Positions 1 to 10,524 are shown, numbered from the stretch's first letter. The stretch is DNA of 64,000 nucleotides from Medakamo hakoo (GCA_026636295.1 CP089463.1:558001-622000), one strand, 5' to 3'. The notes: a model not told the origin generated them from the sequence alone. Program-made: numbers and translations.

Positions 1-2395
1 CCTGCTCCACGCCGGCGCGGACGATGAGGAAGAAGCCGAGTTTGAGATTGACTTGAACGACGAAGAACCGGCGTTCTTGAAGGGCCAGTCCGCGAAGTCG
101 GGCGTCGAAGTCTCGCCCATCAAGATTGTCAAAAACCCAGACGGGTCGATGCAGCGCGCGGCCGCAACGCAGGCCGCGCTCGCCAAGGAGCGGCGCGAGC
201 TGCGCGAGACACAGCAGCGCGAAGCCGCCGCGGCCGTCCCGCACGACCTGTCCCGGCCCTGGGAAGATCCGCTGCCTGAGGCTGGTGAGCGCCACTTGGC
301 AGCCGAACTGCGGGGCCTGGGCATGGGCGCGGCGGCCGTGCCGGAGTGGAAGGCCAAGGCCCTGGGCAAAGCGCCGACGTACGGCATACGCGACACGCGG
401 TCCATGAAGGAGCAGCGCGAGAGCCTGCCCATCTTCAAGCTGCGCGACCAGCTGATTTCGGCTGTCGCGGACAACCAGGTCCTGGTCGTCATTGGCGAGA
501 CCGGGTCGGGCAAGACCACGCAGATGACGCAGTATTTGGCGGAAGCCGGCTACACGTCGTCAGGCAAAATCGGGTGCACCCAACCCCGGCGCGTCGCGGC
601 GATGTCCGTCGCCAAACGCGTCGCCGAAGAAGTCGGCTGCCGCCTGGGCGAGGAAGTGGGTTACGCCATCCGCTTCGAAGACTGCACGAGCGCCGACACG
701 GTCATCAAGTACATGACGGACGGCATGCTGCTGCGGGAGGCGCTGCTCGACGACTCGCTCGCGGCGTACTCCGTCATCATGCTGGACGAAGCGCACGAGC
801 GCACCATTCACACGGACGTGCTGTTTGGCCTGCTCAAAGGCATTATCGCACAACGCCGCCCGGACCTGAAGCTCATCGTCACGTCCGCCACGCTGGACGC
901 GGACAAGTTTTCCGCCTACTTTTTCGGCTGCCCCATTTTCACGATTCCGGGCCGGACCTACCCTGTCGAGGTACTGTACACCAAAGCGCCCGAAGCCGAC
1001 TACCTGGACGCCGCCCTGGTGACCGTCATGCAAATCCACCTGACCGAACCGGAGGGCGACGTCCTCCTCTTCTTGACCGGTCAAGACGAAATCGATTCGG
1101 CGGCCCAAGTCCTGTACGAGCGGATGCAATCGCTCGGCCCGGCCGTGCCCGAGCTGATCATTCTGCCTGTCTACTCCAACTTGCCGTCGGAAATGCAGAC
1201 CCGCATTTTCGAACCCGCCCCACCGGGCACGCGCAAGTGTGTCATCGCCACCAACATCGCGGAAGCGTCGCTGACCATCGACGGCATCTACTACGTCGTC
1301 GACCCGGGCTTTGCCAAACAAAAAGTGTACAACCCAAAAATCGGGATGGACTCGCTCGTCGTCACGCCCATTTCGCAGGCGTCGGCCAAACAGCGGGCCG
1401 GGCGGGCGGGTCGCACCGGCCCCGGCAAATGCTACCGCCTGTACACGGAAGCCGCCTACCAGAACGAGATGCTGCCGCTGACGGTGCCGGAGATCCAGCG
1501 GTCCAACCTGGGCATGACGGTGCTGACGCTCAAGGCGATGGGCATCAACGACCTGCTCGGCTTTGATTTCATGGACCCGCCGCCGCCAGCCACGCTTGTC
1601 TCTGCGCTCGAAGAGCTGTACAACCTGGGCGCCCTGGACGAGGAAGGCCTGCTGACCCGCCTGGGCCGCAAAATGGCCGAATTCCCGCTCGACCCGCCGC
1701 TGTCCAAAGTCCTGATCGCGAGCGTCGACCTGGGCTGCTCGGAAGAAGTCCTGACCATCATCGGCATGCTGTCGGCGCAAAACATTTTCTACCGGCCACG
1801 GGAGAAGCAGGCGCAAGCCGACCAGCGCAAGGCGCGCTTCGCCCAGCCGGAGGGCGACCACATCACGCTGCTGGCGGTGTACGAAGCGTGGAAAGCGTCG
1901 AATTTCTCCAAGCCGTGGTGTTTCGAGAATTTCATCCAGGAACGGTCCATGCGCCGGGCGCAGGACGTGCGCAAGCAGCTGGTCGCCATCATGGACCGGT
2001 ACAAGCTGGACTTGGTGAGTGCGGGCCGGAACTACGCGCTGGTGTGCCAGGCGATCGCGAGCGGGTACTTTGCGCACGCCGCGCGCAAGGACCCGCAGGA
2101 AGGCTACAAGACCGTCGTCGACGGCACGCCCGTCTACATCCACCCTGGTTCCGCCCTGTTCCAGCGCCAACCCGACTGGGTGGTGTACCACGAACTGGTC
2201 CTGACGTCGAAAGAGTACATGCGTGAATGCACGGCCGTCGACCCGCGGTGGTTGGTCGAGCTCGCGCCGCGCTTCTTCAAAGCGGCCGACGCGGGCAAGC
2301 TGTCCCGGCGCAAACGGCGCGAACGCATCGAGCCCCTGTTTGACCGGTTCGCCAACAACCAGAATGACTGGCGGTTGAGTAAGCGGCGCGGATGA
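1..2395 (+). CDS. PRP22: DEAH-box pre-mRNA splicing helicase Prp22/DHX8, 5' partial
   Basis: An RNA-dependent ATPase that releases spliced mRNA from the spliceosome in the nucleus. The frame is open from base 2, so the N-terminal part (including the S1 domain expected in the family) lies outside the window. Counting from base 53, the visible motifs are GETGSGKT near residue 147, DEAH near 244, SAT near 280 and QRAGRAGR near 446. The C-terminal HA2/OB region follows ([27 protein letters not shown]). The near-continuous resemblance to DHX8 as I recall it separates it from Prp2, Prp16 and Prp43. The visible part is a single exon ending in TGA, convergent with the RsfS gene. Confidence 0.95.
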   Translation, partial: LLHAGADDEEEAEFEIDLNDEEPAFLKGQSAKSGVEVSPIKIVKNPDGSMQRAAATQAALAKERRELRETQQREAAAAVPHDLSRPWEDPLPEAGERHLAAELRGLGMGAAAVPEWKAKALGKAPTYGIRDTRSMKEQRESLPIFKLRDQLISAVADNQVLVVIGETGSGKTTQMTQYLAEAGYTSSGKIGCTQPRRVAAMSVAKRVAEEVGCRLGEEVGYAIRFEDCTSADTVIKYMTDGMLLREALLDDSLAAYSVIMLDEAHERTIHTDVLFGLLKGIIAQRRPDLKLIVTSATLDADKFSAYFFGCPIFTIPGRTYPVEVLYTKAPEADYLDAALVTVMQIHLTEPEGDVLLFLTGQDEIDSAAQVLYERMQSLGPAVPELIILPVYSNLPSEMQTRIFEPAPPGTRKCVIATNIAEASLTIDGIYYVVDPGFAKQKVYNPKIGMDSLVVTPISQASAKQRAGRAGRTGPGKCYRLYTEAAYQNEMLPLTVPEIQRSNLGMTVLTLKAMGINDLLGFDFMDPPPPATLVSALEELYNLGALDEEGLLTRLGRKMAEFPLDPPLSKVLIASVDLGCSEEVLTIIGMLSAQNIFYRPREKQAQADQRKARFAQPEGDHITLLAVYEAWKASNFSKPWCFENFIQERSMRRAQDVRKQLVAIMDRYKLDLVSAGRNYALVCQAIASGYFAHAARKDPQEGYKTVVDGTPVYIHPGSALFQRQPDWVVYHELVLTSKEYMRECTAVDPRWLVELAPRFFKAADAGKLSRRKRRERIEPLFDRFANNQNDWRLSKRRG

Positions 2396-2479
2396 GGAGA
2401 GGGGGAGAGGGTGTGCGGGACGTGGAGAGGAGAGAGAGGGTTTTTTAGAAAAAAAAAATGGAAGGGTTTTTTCGGTTTT

Positions 2480-3166
2480 TCACTCTAAGCTGCCGCCATC
2501 CCCACTCCACAGCGCCTCAACATCGTACTCGGTCCGCACGTCCGCGCCCACAAAGATGTGGGCGATGACCGAACCGGCGTCGACGAGGAGCCAGGCGTCC
2601 GAGCCTGGGTCGCCCTCGACCGACGGCGCAAACGCAGGCGGGGGGTGCGCCTGCTTCTGGCTCAGCGTGTGCGCGACCGCTTCCGCGGCCATGGCCGCGT
2701 GCCGCTGGGACCGGGCGGTCGCGAAGACCATGTGGTCGGTGAATGTGCAGCGGGACGAGGCGTCGACAGTGCGGACGTCGTCGCAGGCCGCGGCTGAGAG
2801 GATGGCCGCGACTTCGGACGGCGAGGCGAGGTGCGGGAAAGGGCGACGGACGGGTGGGATGGCGCGTGCTGGGCGCGGTGGGCGGCCCGGTTGGCCAGCT
2901 GGGCGGTGTGTTGTGGGACTGGTGGACGGTGTTTCCTCCCGCACGACGCCGTCCAGGACGCCGGCGGGCGGCGGCCAGACGAGCGAGGTGGTCGTGGTCG
3001 AGGACGACGGACCGCCGGCCGCCGCACCTATGGCCGACGCTGCGCTGGTGTGAGGCGAGGTCGCCAGCGCCCGCGCCCAAGACGTGCTGGTTGCGCAGGG
3101 ACCGGCCTCGGCGGCCGTGGCCCAGCGGGCGGCGTGGGTGGCCAGGAAGTGGGCGGCCCGCCGCAT
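2480..3166 (-). CDS. Ribosomal silencing factor RsfS / Iojap family, organellar
   Basis: RsfS proteins bind uL14 of the large ribosomal subunit and block subunit joining, so this one probably acts in a plastid or mitochondrion. The 228-residue frame carries the domain in its second half: a helix around SEVAAILSAAACDDV, then DHMVFATARSQRH, WLLVDAGSVIAHIFVG and the terminal YDVEALW. The N-terminus (MRRAAHFLATHAARW) is Arg/Ala-rich, like an organellar presequence. About 90 Pro/Ser-rich residues separate it from the domain, and some of that stretch (about 2840-2950) could be an in-frame intron. Whether it serves plastid or mitochondrion cannot be told. Confidence 0.75.
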   Translation of the reverse strand: MRRAAHFLATHAARWATAAEAGPCATSTSWARALATSPHTSAASAIGAAAGGPSSSTTTTSLVWPPPAGVLDGVVREETPSTSPTTHRPAGQPGRPPRPARAIPPVRRPFPHLASPSEVAAILSAAACDDVRTVDASSRCTFTDHMVFATARSQRHAAMAAEAVAHTLSQKQAHPPPAFAPSVEGDPGSDAWLLVDAGSVIAHIFVGADVRTEYDVEALWSGDGGSLE

Positions 3167-3373
3167 TTCTTTTTGTGCGTCGGTTCAACAGAGTGGGGAA
3201 CGGCAAGGCGCGCCGCTGCGCCTGTCTTCACTCCCTTCATTTGGTGCGGCCGTCGCCGCACGCATCTCTCGGCGTTCCCACGGCTGCTCACTCACCCCAG
3301 GGCGTGCACAGGCACCAGGCCCTCCTGACCGCCTGTCTAGTTTTATAGGAACAGCTGGCCGCCATCCCCGAAA
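3167..3373. promoter_or_regulatory. Divergent promoter region, RsfS / RBM28-Nop4
   Basis: 207 nt between two outward-facing start codons. It contains an inverted repeat at 3244-3261 with 7-bp arms (GTGCGGC / GCCGCAC) and a 4-nt loop. No TATA-like box was seen. Confidence 0.4.
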
Positions 3374-6232
3374 ATGGCGCCTAGTACAACTCGTGCGGCC
3401 GCCGCTGCCGACGGCGCGGGCACCGAACCCGATGCACTGGACCGCCGCACCGTCTTTGTCCGCGACATCTCGTACGACGCGTCCGCCGCGGACGTGCAAG
3501 CCGCCTTTGAAGAAGTCGGTCCCGTGCGGTCGTGCTTCCTAGTGGGTGGAAAAGCCGGCGGCGACGACGGCAAGAAACACCGCGGGTGCGGCTACGTGAA
3601 ATTCGCGCTGCCGGAAGACGCGGAGCGGGCGCTGGCGCAGCTGTCGGGCGCCCGCATCGCGGGGCGGCCTGTGCGCGTGGAGCTGGCCCGCAAGCGCGCC
3701 AGCTTTGAGCAGCGCAAGCGTGGAAGGGAGGAGGGCGATGGCGGCGAAGACGCCGCTGCCCCCGCGCCGACAGCGCCGCCGCCGCCTAAACCAGCCACCC
3801 GCCCGCTGCGGCCACCCCGCACGCCCGAAGCCAAAGCCGCGTCCGAGGCCAAACACAAGCTGGTGCGCACGATCGCCCTGGGCAACCTGACGCCGGACAC
3901 GGTGGACGCCGCTCTGGCCCGCGCCCGAGCCGTGGGTGGGGCCATCGAAGAGGTGGCCCACCCAGCGCCTGCCGACGTGGTGGCGCGCGCGGGCCTGGCC
4001 CGCGACGGCTGCGCCGGCGGCGTCGCCTTCATCACTTATGCGTCCGTCAAAGACGCCATGGCGGCGGTGGCCAAACTGCACGGCACGAAGGTGGAGGGGT
4101 CGGCACCCGACGCACCCGCGCCGCTGAGTAAAAAAGCCAAGAAGAAACAGGCCGCGGCTGGAGGCGAGGGGCCGGCACCGCCCACCGGCCTGGGGCCGTC
4201 CACGGTCCTGTGGGCGCGCCAGGTTTCAGGTGAAGGCGCCCTGCTGAAAAAATGGCGCCTCATCATCCGCAACCTGGCCTTCTCTGCCGATGAAGCGGCC
4301 CTGCGCGCCCTCCTGTCGCCCGCGGGGTTTGTGTGGGAGCTCAACATCCCGCGCCGGCCCGACGGGTCTCCCCGCGGCTTCGCCTTTGCGGGCTTCACCT
4401 GCCGGGCGCACGCCGCCAAGGCCATTGCCTTGGCCAATGCTGTTGTCCTGGGTGGGAGGCCCATTGCCGTGGACTGGGCTGTCGGCAAGGCGGCGTTTTC
4501 CGCTGCGGCTGCCGGCGGCAGTGAGGCGAGCACGCCAAAGGATAGACAGGCTGCCGGACCCGGCAGCGGGAGCGACGGTGAAGGTGACGACGGCGACGAC
4601 GGCCCCACTTTCGCGGGCGACGACGACGGCGACGACGCAGCTGAAGTCGACGTTGTCGCCGAACAACGCCTGCTGAAAGGCGTGGTCGACCAGCTGGCCG
4701 ACGACGGCGAGAAAAACAAAAAGGCTAAAAAGTCCGACCCGGCCGCCGACGCCGCGGCAGCTAAAAAAGCGGCCGAAGACGCGGCCGCCGCCAAAGCCGC
4801 CCGCGCCGCGGCCGCTGCAGCTGAGAGAGAAGCCCACGTTCGTGCGGCCGCCGCCTCCCTCGCCGCGTCGGGCGCGGGCGTGGACGCGACGGTCTTTGTG
4901 CGTGGCCTGCCGGCCGACGTGACGCCCGGTGCGCTGCGCACGCGCCTGGAAGCGTTCGGCGACGTCAAGGCCTGCCGCCTGGTCATGGACAAGAAGACAG
5001 GGCGGCCGAAAGGCACGGCCTTTGTGGAGTACGCGACGGAGGCGGGCGCGGCCGCGGCGGCGGCGGCGGCGGAGCGGGCGGCCGCGGGGGATGGCCCGCC
5101 CGTGTGCGTGGGCGGGTCGCCCATCGCCTTGGCCCGCGCCCTGACCCAGGACGGCGCACGCGCCCTGGCCACGGCGAGAGGAGGTGGTGCGGACGGCTCC
5201 CTGGCGGCCGCCCCCTCCAAACCCGACGGCGGGTCTCGCAACCTGTACCTGGCCAAGGAAGGCGCGATCGAGCCCGGGTCGGCCGCGTGGGAGGGGCTGT
5301 CGCCGACCGACCGCGCGCTGCGCGCCCGCGCCGCCGCAGAGATGCGGACCAAGCTCAAGTCGCCCAACTTTGCTGTCTCCCGCACCCGGCTGTGCCTGCG
5401 CAACTTGCCCTTCTCCGTGGATGAGGCCGCCCTGAAACCGCTCCTGTTGAAGGCTGTGACCGACCGCGCGACGAAAGCGACCCCGCGCCTGGTCCAGGTC
5501 AAGGTCTTGCGTGGCGGCGCCTCGTCCGGCGACAAGCCTGCCGCCGCCGCCAAATCCCGGGGCATGGCCTTTGCCGAGTTCGCCGACCACGAGCACGCCC
5601 TGTGCGCCCTGCGCCAGCTGAACAACAGCCCCGCGCCCTTTGGACCCGACCGCCGGCCTGTGGTGGAGTTTGCGGTCGACGACGCGCGCGCGCTGCACAA
5701 GCGGGCGCGGGCGGCCGCGGCGCGCGAGGCGGCGAGCACCGCGGCTAAAGCGGCCGCTAAAGCGGCGAAAAAGACTGGCGGTGATGGTGCGGATGAAGCC
5801 ACGGCGCCCGCTAAGAAGAGCCGGGCCGCCCGGCGCAAGGAACGCAAGCTGCGCGAAGCGGCGGAAAAGGGCGAGGGTGGTGGTGGCGGCGCCGCCGACG
5901 CGCCAGCTGTCGAGCCCGACCGCCCGGCTAAACGCGTGCGTCGTGGACGCTCGCAGCAGGATGGTGATGGTGATGCCGCTGTCCCTGCACCCGCCTCGCC
6001 CGCGCCCCGCCAGCAGCGGGGTAAAAAAGCGTCGGCCGAGGCCAAGGCCGACGCTCCAGCCGCACCGCCCAAACGCGGCCCACTCAAGAAAAACAAGAAG
6101 CGGTCGGGCGGTGGCGAGGAAGCGACGGACCGCCTGGATGATCTAGTCGCCGCGTACAAGACCAAGCTCTTTGCGGGCGCGGACGGTGGGAAAACCGGCA
6201 GCAGTGCGGCGGCCTTGGACCGGTGGATGTGA
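3374..6232 (+). CDS. NOP4: Nucleolar RNA-binding protein RBM28/Nop4 with five RRMs
   Basis: Nop4/RBM28 proteins work in 60S ribosomal subunit assembly in the nucleolus. The 952-residue intronless frame has RRMs at about 23-105, 158-240 (degenerate), 290-375, 503-590 and 669-775. Two features are diagnostic of the family: the linker NLYLAKEG before the last RRM, and the last RRM itself (RTRLCLRNLPF, then AFAEFADHEHALCALRQLNN). An acidic Asp/Gly stretch and a Lys/Ala-rich helical stretch lie between RRM3 and RRM4. The C-terminus is basic with several KK and KRSG clusters, consistent with nucleolar targeting. The start is the first ATG in frame (AAAATGG). Stop is TGA. Confidence 0.9.
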   Translation: MAPSTTRAAAAADGAGTEPDALDRRTVFVRDISYDASAADVQAAFEEVGPVRSCFLVGGKAGGDDGKKHRGCGYVKFALPEDAERALAQLSGARIAGRPVRVELARKRASFEQRKRGREEGDGGEDAAAPAPTAPPPPKPATRPLRPPRTPEAKAASEAKHKLVRTIALGNLTPDTVDAALARARAVGGAIEEVAHPAPADVVARAGLARDGCAGGVAFITYASVKDAMAAVAKLHGTKVEGSAPDAPAPLSKKAKKKQAAAGGEGPAPPTGLGPSTVLWARQVSGEGALLKKWRLIIRNLAFSADEAALRALLSPAGFVWELNIPRRPDGSPRGFAFAGFTCRAHAAKAIALANAVVLGGRPIAVDWAVGKAAFSAAAAGGSEASTPKDRQAAGPGSGSDGEGDDGDDGPTFAGDDDGDDAAEVDVVAEQRLLKGVVDQLADDGEKNKKAKKSDPAADAAAAKKAAEDAAAAKAARAAAAAAEREAHVRAAAASLAASGAGVDATVFVRGLPADVTPGALRTRLEAFGDVKACRLVMDKKTGRPKGTAFVEYATEAGAAAAAAAAERAAAGDGPPVCVGGSPIALARALTQDGARALATARGGGADGSLAAAPSKPDGGSRNLYLAKEGAIEPGSAAWEGLSPTDRALRARAAAEMRTKLKSPNFAVSRTRLCLRNLPFSVDEAALKPLLLKAVTDRATKATPRLVQVKVLRGGASSGDKPAAAAKSRGMAFAEFADHEHALCALRQLNNSPAPFGPDRRPVVEFAVDDARALHKRARAAAAREAASTAAKAAAKAAKKTGGDGADEATAPAKKSRAARRKERKLREAAEKGEGGGGGAADAPAVEPDRPAKRVRRGRSQQDGDGDAAVPAPASPAPRQQRGKKASAEAKADAPAAPPKRGPLKKNKKRSGGGEEATDRLDDLVAAYKTKLFAGADGGKTGSSAAALDRWM

Positions 6233-6245
6233 AAAAAAAACCTCC

Positions 6246-6250
6246 TGTAA
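6246..6250 (+). terminator. Candidate TGTAA poly(A) signal of the RBM28/Nop4 gene
   Basis: TGTAA lies 14 nt after the TGA stop, next to an A-run. TGTAA is the known polyadenylation signal of many chlorophyte algae. There is no transcript evidence here. Confidence 0.35.
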
Positions 6251-6263
6251 AAAACACTCTCTG

Positions 6264-8357
6264 CTACACTGCTGCGCCTTTCTTTTCGCCCGGCGCGGCC
6301 GCCGCCGCACCTCCGCCCCCTCCATTCTTCTGCTCCTCCAGGGCGGCCAACAACACCTCTTCCGTGATGTTGTCCTGGATGGATTTCACCACCTTTTCGT
6401 ACACGTGATACGCGTTGGGCGCGTCCTTGTCCGGGCGGACGCGCATGAACGTCCACTTGCCCGTCTCCCCGTTCCAGGCGCACTCAACAATCTTGTTGGC
6501 CAGGTCGGTCGGGTCGCGGCCGCCGAGCTCGACTTCACCACCCGGGAGAGGGACCAACCCTTTTTTATGGGCGGCCGCCGACGCGCCCGCGGCCAGGTCG
6601 CGCGTTTCCAGCAGGAGCAACGACACGTCGCCCGCCGGGTCGACGCGCAGTTTGAAGTCCACTGAGTTCATGTGCGCGTACTTCCACTTCAGCAGGTCGT
6701 GGCACGTCCCCACCTCATACGCGTCGTCGGCGGGTTGGAGGATCAGCCCATCCGACTCGTGCGACAGCCGCGGAATGAATTTGGTGAGGAGCGACCGGGC
6801 CGCCGCCACAGGCCAAAACTCTTTGCGGCGCACGCGCATGAGCTCGCCACCATAGTCGTAGACCGCACCCGGGCGGCGCTGTAAAAAAGCGTCCCGCTCC
6901 CGGGCGCGCGGCGCGATGACGGCCTCCTCGATCGCACGGTACCGGTCCTTGAAGGGCAGGCCGACCAGGACTTTGCCGTTGACGGCCAGGCAGTCGTAGG
7001 CCAGGAACCGGCGCGTCCGCACGCCGGTTGTGAGGTCTTCGTCAATGACCAGTTCGCCGTCCAGGAGCGTGCACACGTGCGGCGGGCCGACGAGCGGGGG
7101 TGGGGGCGGGGGCGGCGCGCCCTGCGTGGGCGGCGGCGGGCGGCGGGCAGGCGTCGGCCACCGCATCTGCACCCGGCGCACGTTGAACGCCCGGTCCAGC
7201 AGGTAGGTCGCGTGCGGCATGATGAAGACCAGGTACCGCGTGCCGTCGGCTTTCCAGGTGACGAGGTAGGGCCGGGAGGTGAGGGATTTCAGGTTGGCCG
7301 AGTCGAGCGAGACGGGCTGCGACCCGGGGAAGACCAGGCGCTCGTACTGCCCGACCTGGCGCCCGCCGCGGGCCAGGGACATGACCTCCTGGCGGACTTC
7401 CAGCTCCTCCTCAGGCGGAATGGGCTCGCCAAACGGCGTGTCGTGCTCGATTTCCGGGCCGACCTCCGCGCCGACGGGCGTGCGCGCAAAAGGGTCGTCC
7501 GGATCTTCTTCTTCCTGGGCTCCGTTTTCGGGCGCGTTTTCGTCGCCGTCCCGCCGGGGCGAGTCCGGTTCGTCCACTTTGAAGGCAGGGAGCGGGGGCG
7601 GGACGGCGGAAGAGGGGCGGGCTTCGTGGTAATAGCGGAAGAGCTCGCTGATGTAGTCATGTTTGTAAATCCCGGGCGGCCGGGCTTCCGCAAAGCGCCG
7701 CAGCGCCGACGCCACACTCAACCCACCGCGCCGGACCAGCCAGGTGGCGATCATGAAGCCTGTCCGGTTGAAGCCGTGCGTGCAGTGGACGAGGACGTGC
7801 TTGCCCGGGCACTCCACGAAAAAACGGACGAGCAGGTAGGTGAAATGGTTCATGGACGGCGCGGACGGGACGCGGCCGCGCGGCGGGCACAGCACTTTTT
7901 GGTGCATGATGCCGAGCGCGCCCCAAGCGGCCGGGTCGTAGTACCGGCCCGTGTTGGTCAGGTCGATGACCAGGCCGACGGGCCGGCCCTGGGCCGCGAG
8001 CAGGTCGGCGATGGCGGCCGGAGAAAAACGGTTGGCTTCGGGCACGACTCTGTCGAATTTGGGGCCCAGCGGCGTCTTCATGGGGATGATGTTGAAGGCA
8101 GGACCCAAGTCCTTGAAGGACCGGCCCATTTTCGGGCAGGCCAGCCAGCCCGTCGGCAGTTCCAGGCCCGGGATGGTCGGGGGTGGTGGGTGCTGAGGCA
8201 TGGGCGGCCGCGGCGCAGCCGCGACGGGTGGCGGCGGCGGGCGAGGGCCTGCAGCCGCCTCGCCCGCTCCATCCTCAGGTGGGAACGCGGCCGTGGCCGT
8301 GGCCTGGCCGCCGCCGCCGCCGTCGCCCTCTTCGTCCTCCGGGCGCGGCCGCTTCAT
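6264..8357 (-). CDS. Bifunctional mRNA capping enzyme (RNA triphosphatase + guanylyltransferase)
   Basis: It removes the gamma phosphate from nascent mRNA and adds the GMP cap in the nucleus. The 697-residue frame has an N-terminal cysteine-phosphatase triphosphatase with the loop HCTHGFNRTG near residue 190. The guanylyltransferase follows, with the lysyl-GMP site KADG near 368, LDGELV, FLAYDCL, SDGLIL and LLKWKY. This cysteine-phosphatase fusion is the animal/plant type; fungi use an unrelated triphosphatase. An in-frame ATG lies 60 nt further upstream (8417). I chose 8357 because the upstream one would leave only 16 nt before ALG14. Stop is TAG, one of only two TAG stops in the window. No intron is needed. 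Confidence 0.92.
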   Translation of the reverse strand: MKRPRPEDEEGDGGGGGQATATAAFPPEDGAGEAAAGPRPPPPPVAAAPRPPMPQHPPPPTIPGLELPTGWLACPKMGRSFKDLGPAFNIIPMKTPLGPKFDRVVPEANRFSPAAIADLLAAQGRPVGLVIDLTNTGRYYDPAAWGALGIMHQKVLCPPRGRVPSAPSMNHFTYLLVRFFVECPGKHVLVHCTHGFNRTGFMIATWLVRRGGLSVASALRRFAEARPPGIYKHDYISELFRYYHEARPSSAVPPPLPAFKVDEPDSPRRDGDENAPENGAQEEEDPDDPFARTPVGAEVGPEIEHDTPFGEPIPPEEELEVRQEVMSLARGGRQVGQYERLVFPGSQPVSLDSANLKSLTSRPYLVTWKADGTRYLVFIMPHATYLLDRAFNVRRVQMRWPTPARRPPPPTQGAPPPPPPPLVGPPHVCTLLDGELVIDEDLTTGVRTRRFLAYDCLAVNGKVLVGLPFKDRYRAIEEAVIAPRARERDAFLQRRPGAVYDYGGELMRVRRKEFWPVAAARSLLTKFIPRLSHESDGLILQPADDAYEVGTCHDLLKWKYAHMNSVDFKLRVDPAGDVSLLLLETRDLAAGASAAAHKKGLVPLPGGEVELGGRDPTDLANKIVECAWNGETGKWTFMRVRPDKDAPNAYHVYEKVVKSIQDNITEEVLLAALEEQKNGGGGGAAAAAPGEKKGAAV

Positions 8358-8433
8358 TTTTTTTTGTTTTGCAGTGTGAAGCACGGCCTTTTGTTTCGCT
8401 TCGCGTTCATAATTCATCTTCCACGCAAAAACC
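8358..8433. promoter_or_regulatory. Divergent promoter region, capping enzyme / ALG14
   Basis: Only 76 nt separate the two start codons, the tightest pair in the window. It is comparatively A/T-rich (T-runs and CATAATTCATC), with no recognisable TATA box. Confidence 0.45.
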
Positions 8434-9304
8434 ATGCCCCGCCCGCCGCCGCGGCGAGGAGCTGGACGCGCCGGCGGCGATGCCCGGTCCGACCTGCACA
8501 GCCTGATGATCGTGCTGGGGTCGGGTGAGTGATGGGGAGGGCGTGTCTGATTCTCCGCTCGCACGCTGCTCGGCTCGCGCGCCGCACGCGTCGCACCCCG
8601 CCCGCCCTCCCAACCTCCGCCCGCCCTCCCAACCTCTGCGTCCATCCACAACCAAACAGGCGGCCACACCGCGGAAATGCTGGCCATCGTCTCCGCCCTG
8701 GACGCGGCCTGGTACACGCCACGCACGTACGTCGTCGCCGCCACGGACGCGCTGGGCCCGACGAAAGTGGCACAAGCAGAGGCCGCGCTTGCAGCGGCGG
8801 CGGCTGGAGGAAAGGGCAAGGCACCCAAGCCGTCCGTCCTCGCCATCCCACGCTCCCGTGAAGTCGGCCAGTCGTACATCACGTCCGTGTGGACGACACT
8901 GGTGGCGCTGGCGGCCGCGTTTCGTGTCGTCTGGGCCGCCCGCCCAGACCTGCTGCTGGTGAATGGACCGGGGACGTGTCTGCCGCTCGTCGCGGCCGCG
9001 GTGTTCTGCCGGTACGGTTTTCTTGTTCTTTGTGGATGAGCGCGCAGTGTGCGAGTGAGCCGGCCTGCGCCCGTCTTTCCTCCACATCACGCCGTCCCCG
9101 TCCCTTCCTCCCCACACGAACCGCAGCCTCGTCCACCGCTCGCACACCCGCGTCGCGTACGTCGAGTCCATCGCCCGCTCGGAGGTCCTGTCCCTGACAG
9201 GGCGCATTTTGTACGCAGGACGCCTGGCCGACTTGTTCTTCGTGCAGTGGCCGGAGCTGGCGGCCCGCCTGCCGCGGGCGGTGTACGCAGGGCGGCTCTT
9301 CTGA
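8434..9304 (+). CDS. ALG14: ALG14, membrane subunit of UDP-GlcNAc transferase
   Basis: ALG14 anchors ALG13 to the ER and together they add the second GlcNAc to the dolichol-linked N-glycan precursor. Exons are 8434-8524, 8660-9011 and 9127-9304, giving 206 residues; both joins keep frame. The first join restores the family motif GSGGHTAEML across the splice. Later family segments are RPDLLLVNGPGTCLPLV, RVAYVESIAR and FFVQWPEL. The N-terminal helix expected as membrane anchor is weak, and the more hydrophobic stretch is near VWTTLVALAAAFRVVWAA. It has a two-exon start with GTGAGT, then a GTACGG donor. Confidence 0.9.
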
Positions 9305-9408
9305 TGAGATGGTGAGAGGTTCAGTCTCTCATCTCGTCCGCGGCCCGACAAGGGGCGTGGCTAGCCTCACCTTTCGGACGCTTCCGTGCCTCTTCCTCCC
9401 TCGCCGAC

Positions 9409-10524
9409 ATGGCTGCCGCGTTTGCACAGACGTTAGCCTCCGGCCCTGGGCTGGGCGCCCGGCATTCACGGCACGCACGCCCGCCCCGCCCCGTTTTCGC
9501 ACCGCCTTCAATCGGCCACGTCGCCGTCGCCCGTCTCCCACAACGCCGCCGCCCCACCGTCGCGCCCGCCGCCGCCCCGCCGCGCCAGGCCTTGGACCGG
9601 GGCCAGGCCTTGAAGACGGACGAGAAGCGGCCAGGACGCCAGTCAGGCCCCGGGAACGGCGACGGCGACGACGACGACGACGACGGCGCGTCGCTCGCCC
9701 TGTTTCGCTGGGCGCTGTACGCCCGGCCCTGGGATGGCATCGCCTGGTCGGGCGCGCGCTTGGCCGGCGGCATGACGGCCTGGGCCCTGTCCTTTGCGGC
9801 CGTGGGCCTGCTGGGCGTGCCCCTGGCACTGAAAGCCCTGGGCGTCTCACCGTCCGGCGGCCTGAGCGCGTTGGCGCCCGGCGACAAGGCCGTCGTCCTG
9901 CTGGCCAACCAGGTCGTCGAAACGGTGACCGGCGTCGCCATCATCCGGTCCACGCTCGCGCCGTTCCAGCCGTTGCCGCCCGACGTCCTGCGCTTTGACG
10001 TCACAGACCGCCCGCTCGCCCGCCGGGACGGGTGGCTGACCTGGGCGATCATCGGCCTCCTGGCCGCGCCGCTTGCGATCGGCGGGTCGGCGGCCCTGTG
10101 CGACGCCCTGGGCTACGGCGCCGCGACGGCGGGCGGGCGGGGCACGGCGGACGGCGTCGCCGGCCTGCTCGACATGGACTCCGCGACGTTCGCGTCGCTG
10201 CTCGTCGTCACCGCCGTCCTCGCCCCCATCCTGGAGGAGACCGTCTTCCGCGGTTTCCTGCTGCCCAGCCTGACAAAGTGGGTGCCCACGCCCGTCGCCG
10301 TCGTCCTGTCCGCCCTCGCCTTTGCGACCGCCCACCTGTCCGCCCGCGACTTCCCCCAGCTCTTTGCGTTTGGCCTGGTCCTGGGCGCGTGCTACACCCG
10401 GTCCCGCAACCTGGCCACGCCCATGCTGATGCACGGCGCCTGGAATGGGACCGTGCTGGTCGTCTTGTACTACCTGGCGACGCACGGGGTGAAGGTGCAG
10501 GAGCTGGTGCGGGCGGGGGTGTGA
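9409..10524 (+). CDS. CPBP-family (CAAX-like) intramembrane metalloprotease
   Basis: 371 residues in a single exon. Several hydrophobic segments follow an Arg/Pro-rich N-terminus that looks like a plastid transit peptide and ends in an acidic Asp run. The family motifs are present: EETVFRG near residue 275 (the EExxxR glutamates), then FATAHLS and HGAWN with the metal-binding histidines. CPBP proteins cleave prenylated or other membrane substrates, and plant homologues sit in plastid membranes. The substrate cannot be predicted. The gene follows ALG14 by 104 nt on the same strand and converges on Mpv17. Confidence 0.85.
   Translation: MAAAFAQTLASGPGLGARHSRHARPPRPVFAPPSIGHVAVARLPQRRRPTVAPAAAPPRQALDRGQALKTDEKRPGRQSGPGNGDGDDDDDDGASLALFRWALYARPWDGIAWSGARLAGGMTAWALSFAAVGLLGVPLALKALGVSPSGGLSALAPGDKAVVLLANQVVETVTGVAIIRSTLAPFQPLPPDVLRFDVTDRPLARRDGWLTWAIIGLLAAPLAIGGSAALCDALGYGAATAGGRGTADGVAGLLDMDSATFASLLVVTAVLAPILEETVFRGFLLPSLTKWVPTPVAVVLSALAFATAHLSARDFPQLFAFGLVLGACYTRSRNLATPMLMHGAWNGTVLVVLYYLATHGVKVQELVRAGV

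Noticed and set aside
560-2191. 543-residue open frame antisense to PRP22
   Set aside because: The helicase motifs are on the plus strand. The antisense protein has no conserved feature.
4036-6483. 815-residue open frame antisense to RBM28/Nop4
   Set aside because: Ala/Ser/Arg low-complexity product. The plus strand encodes five recognisable RRMs.
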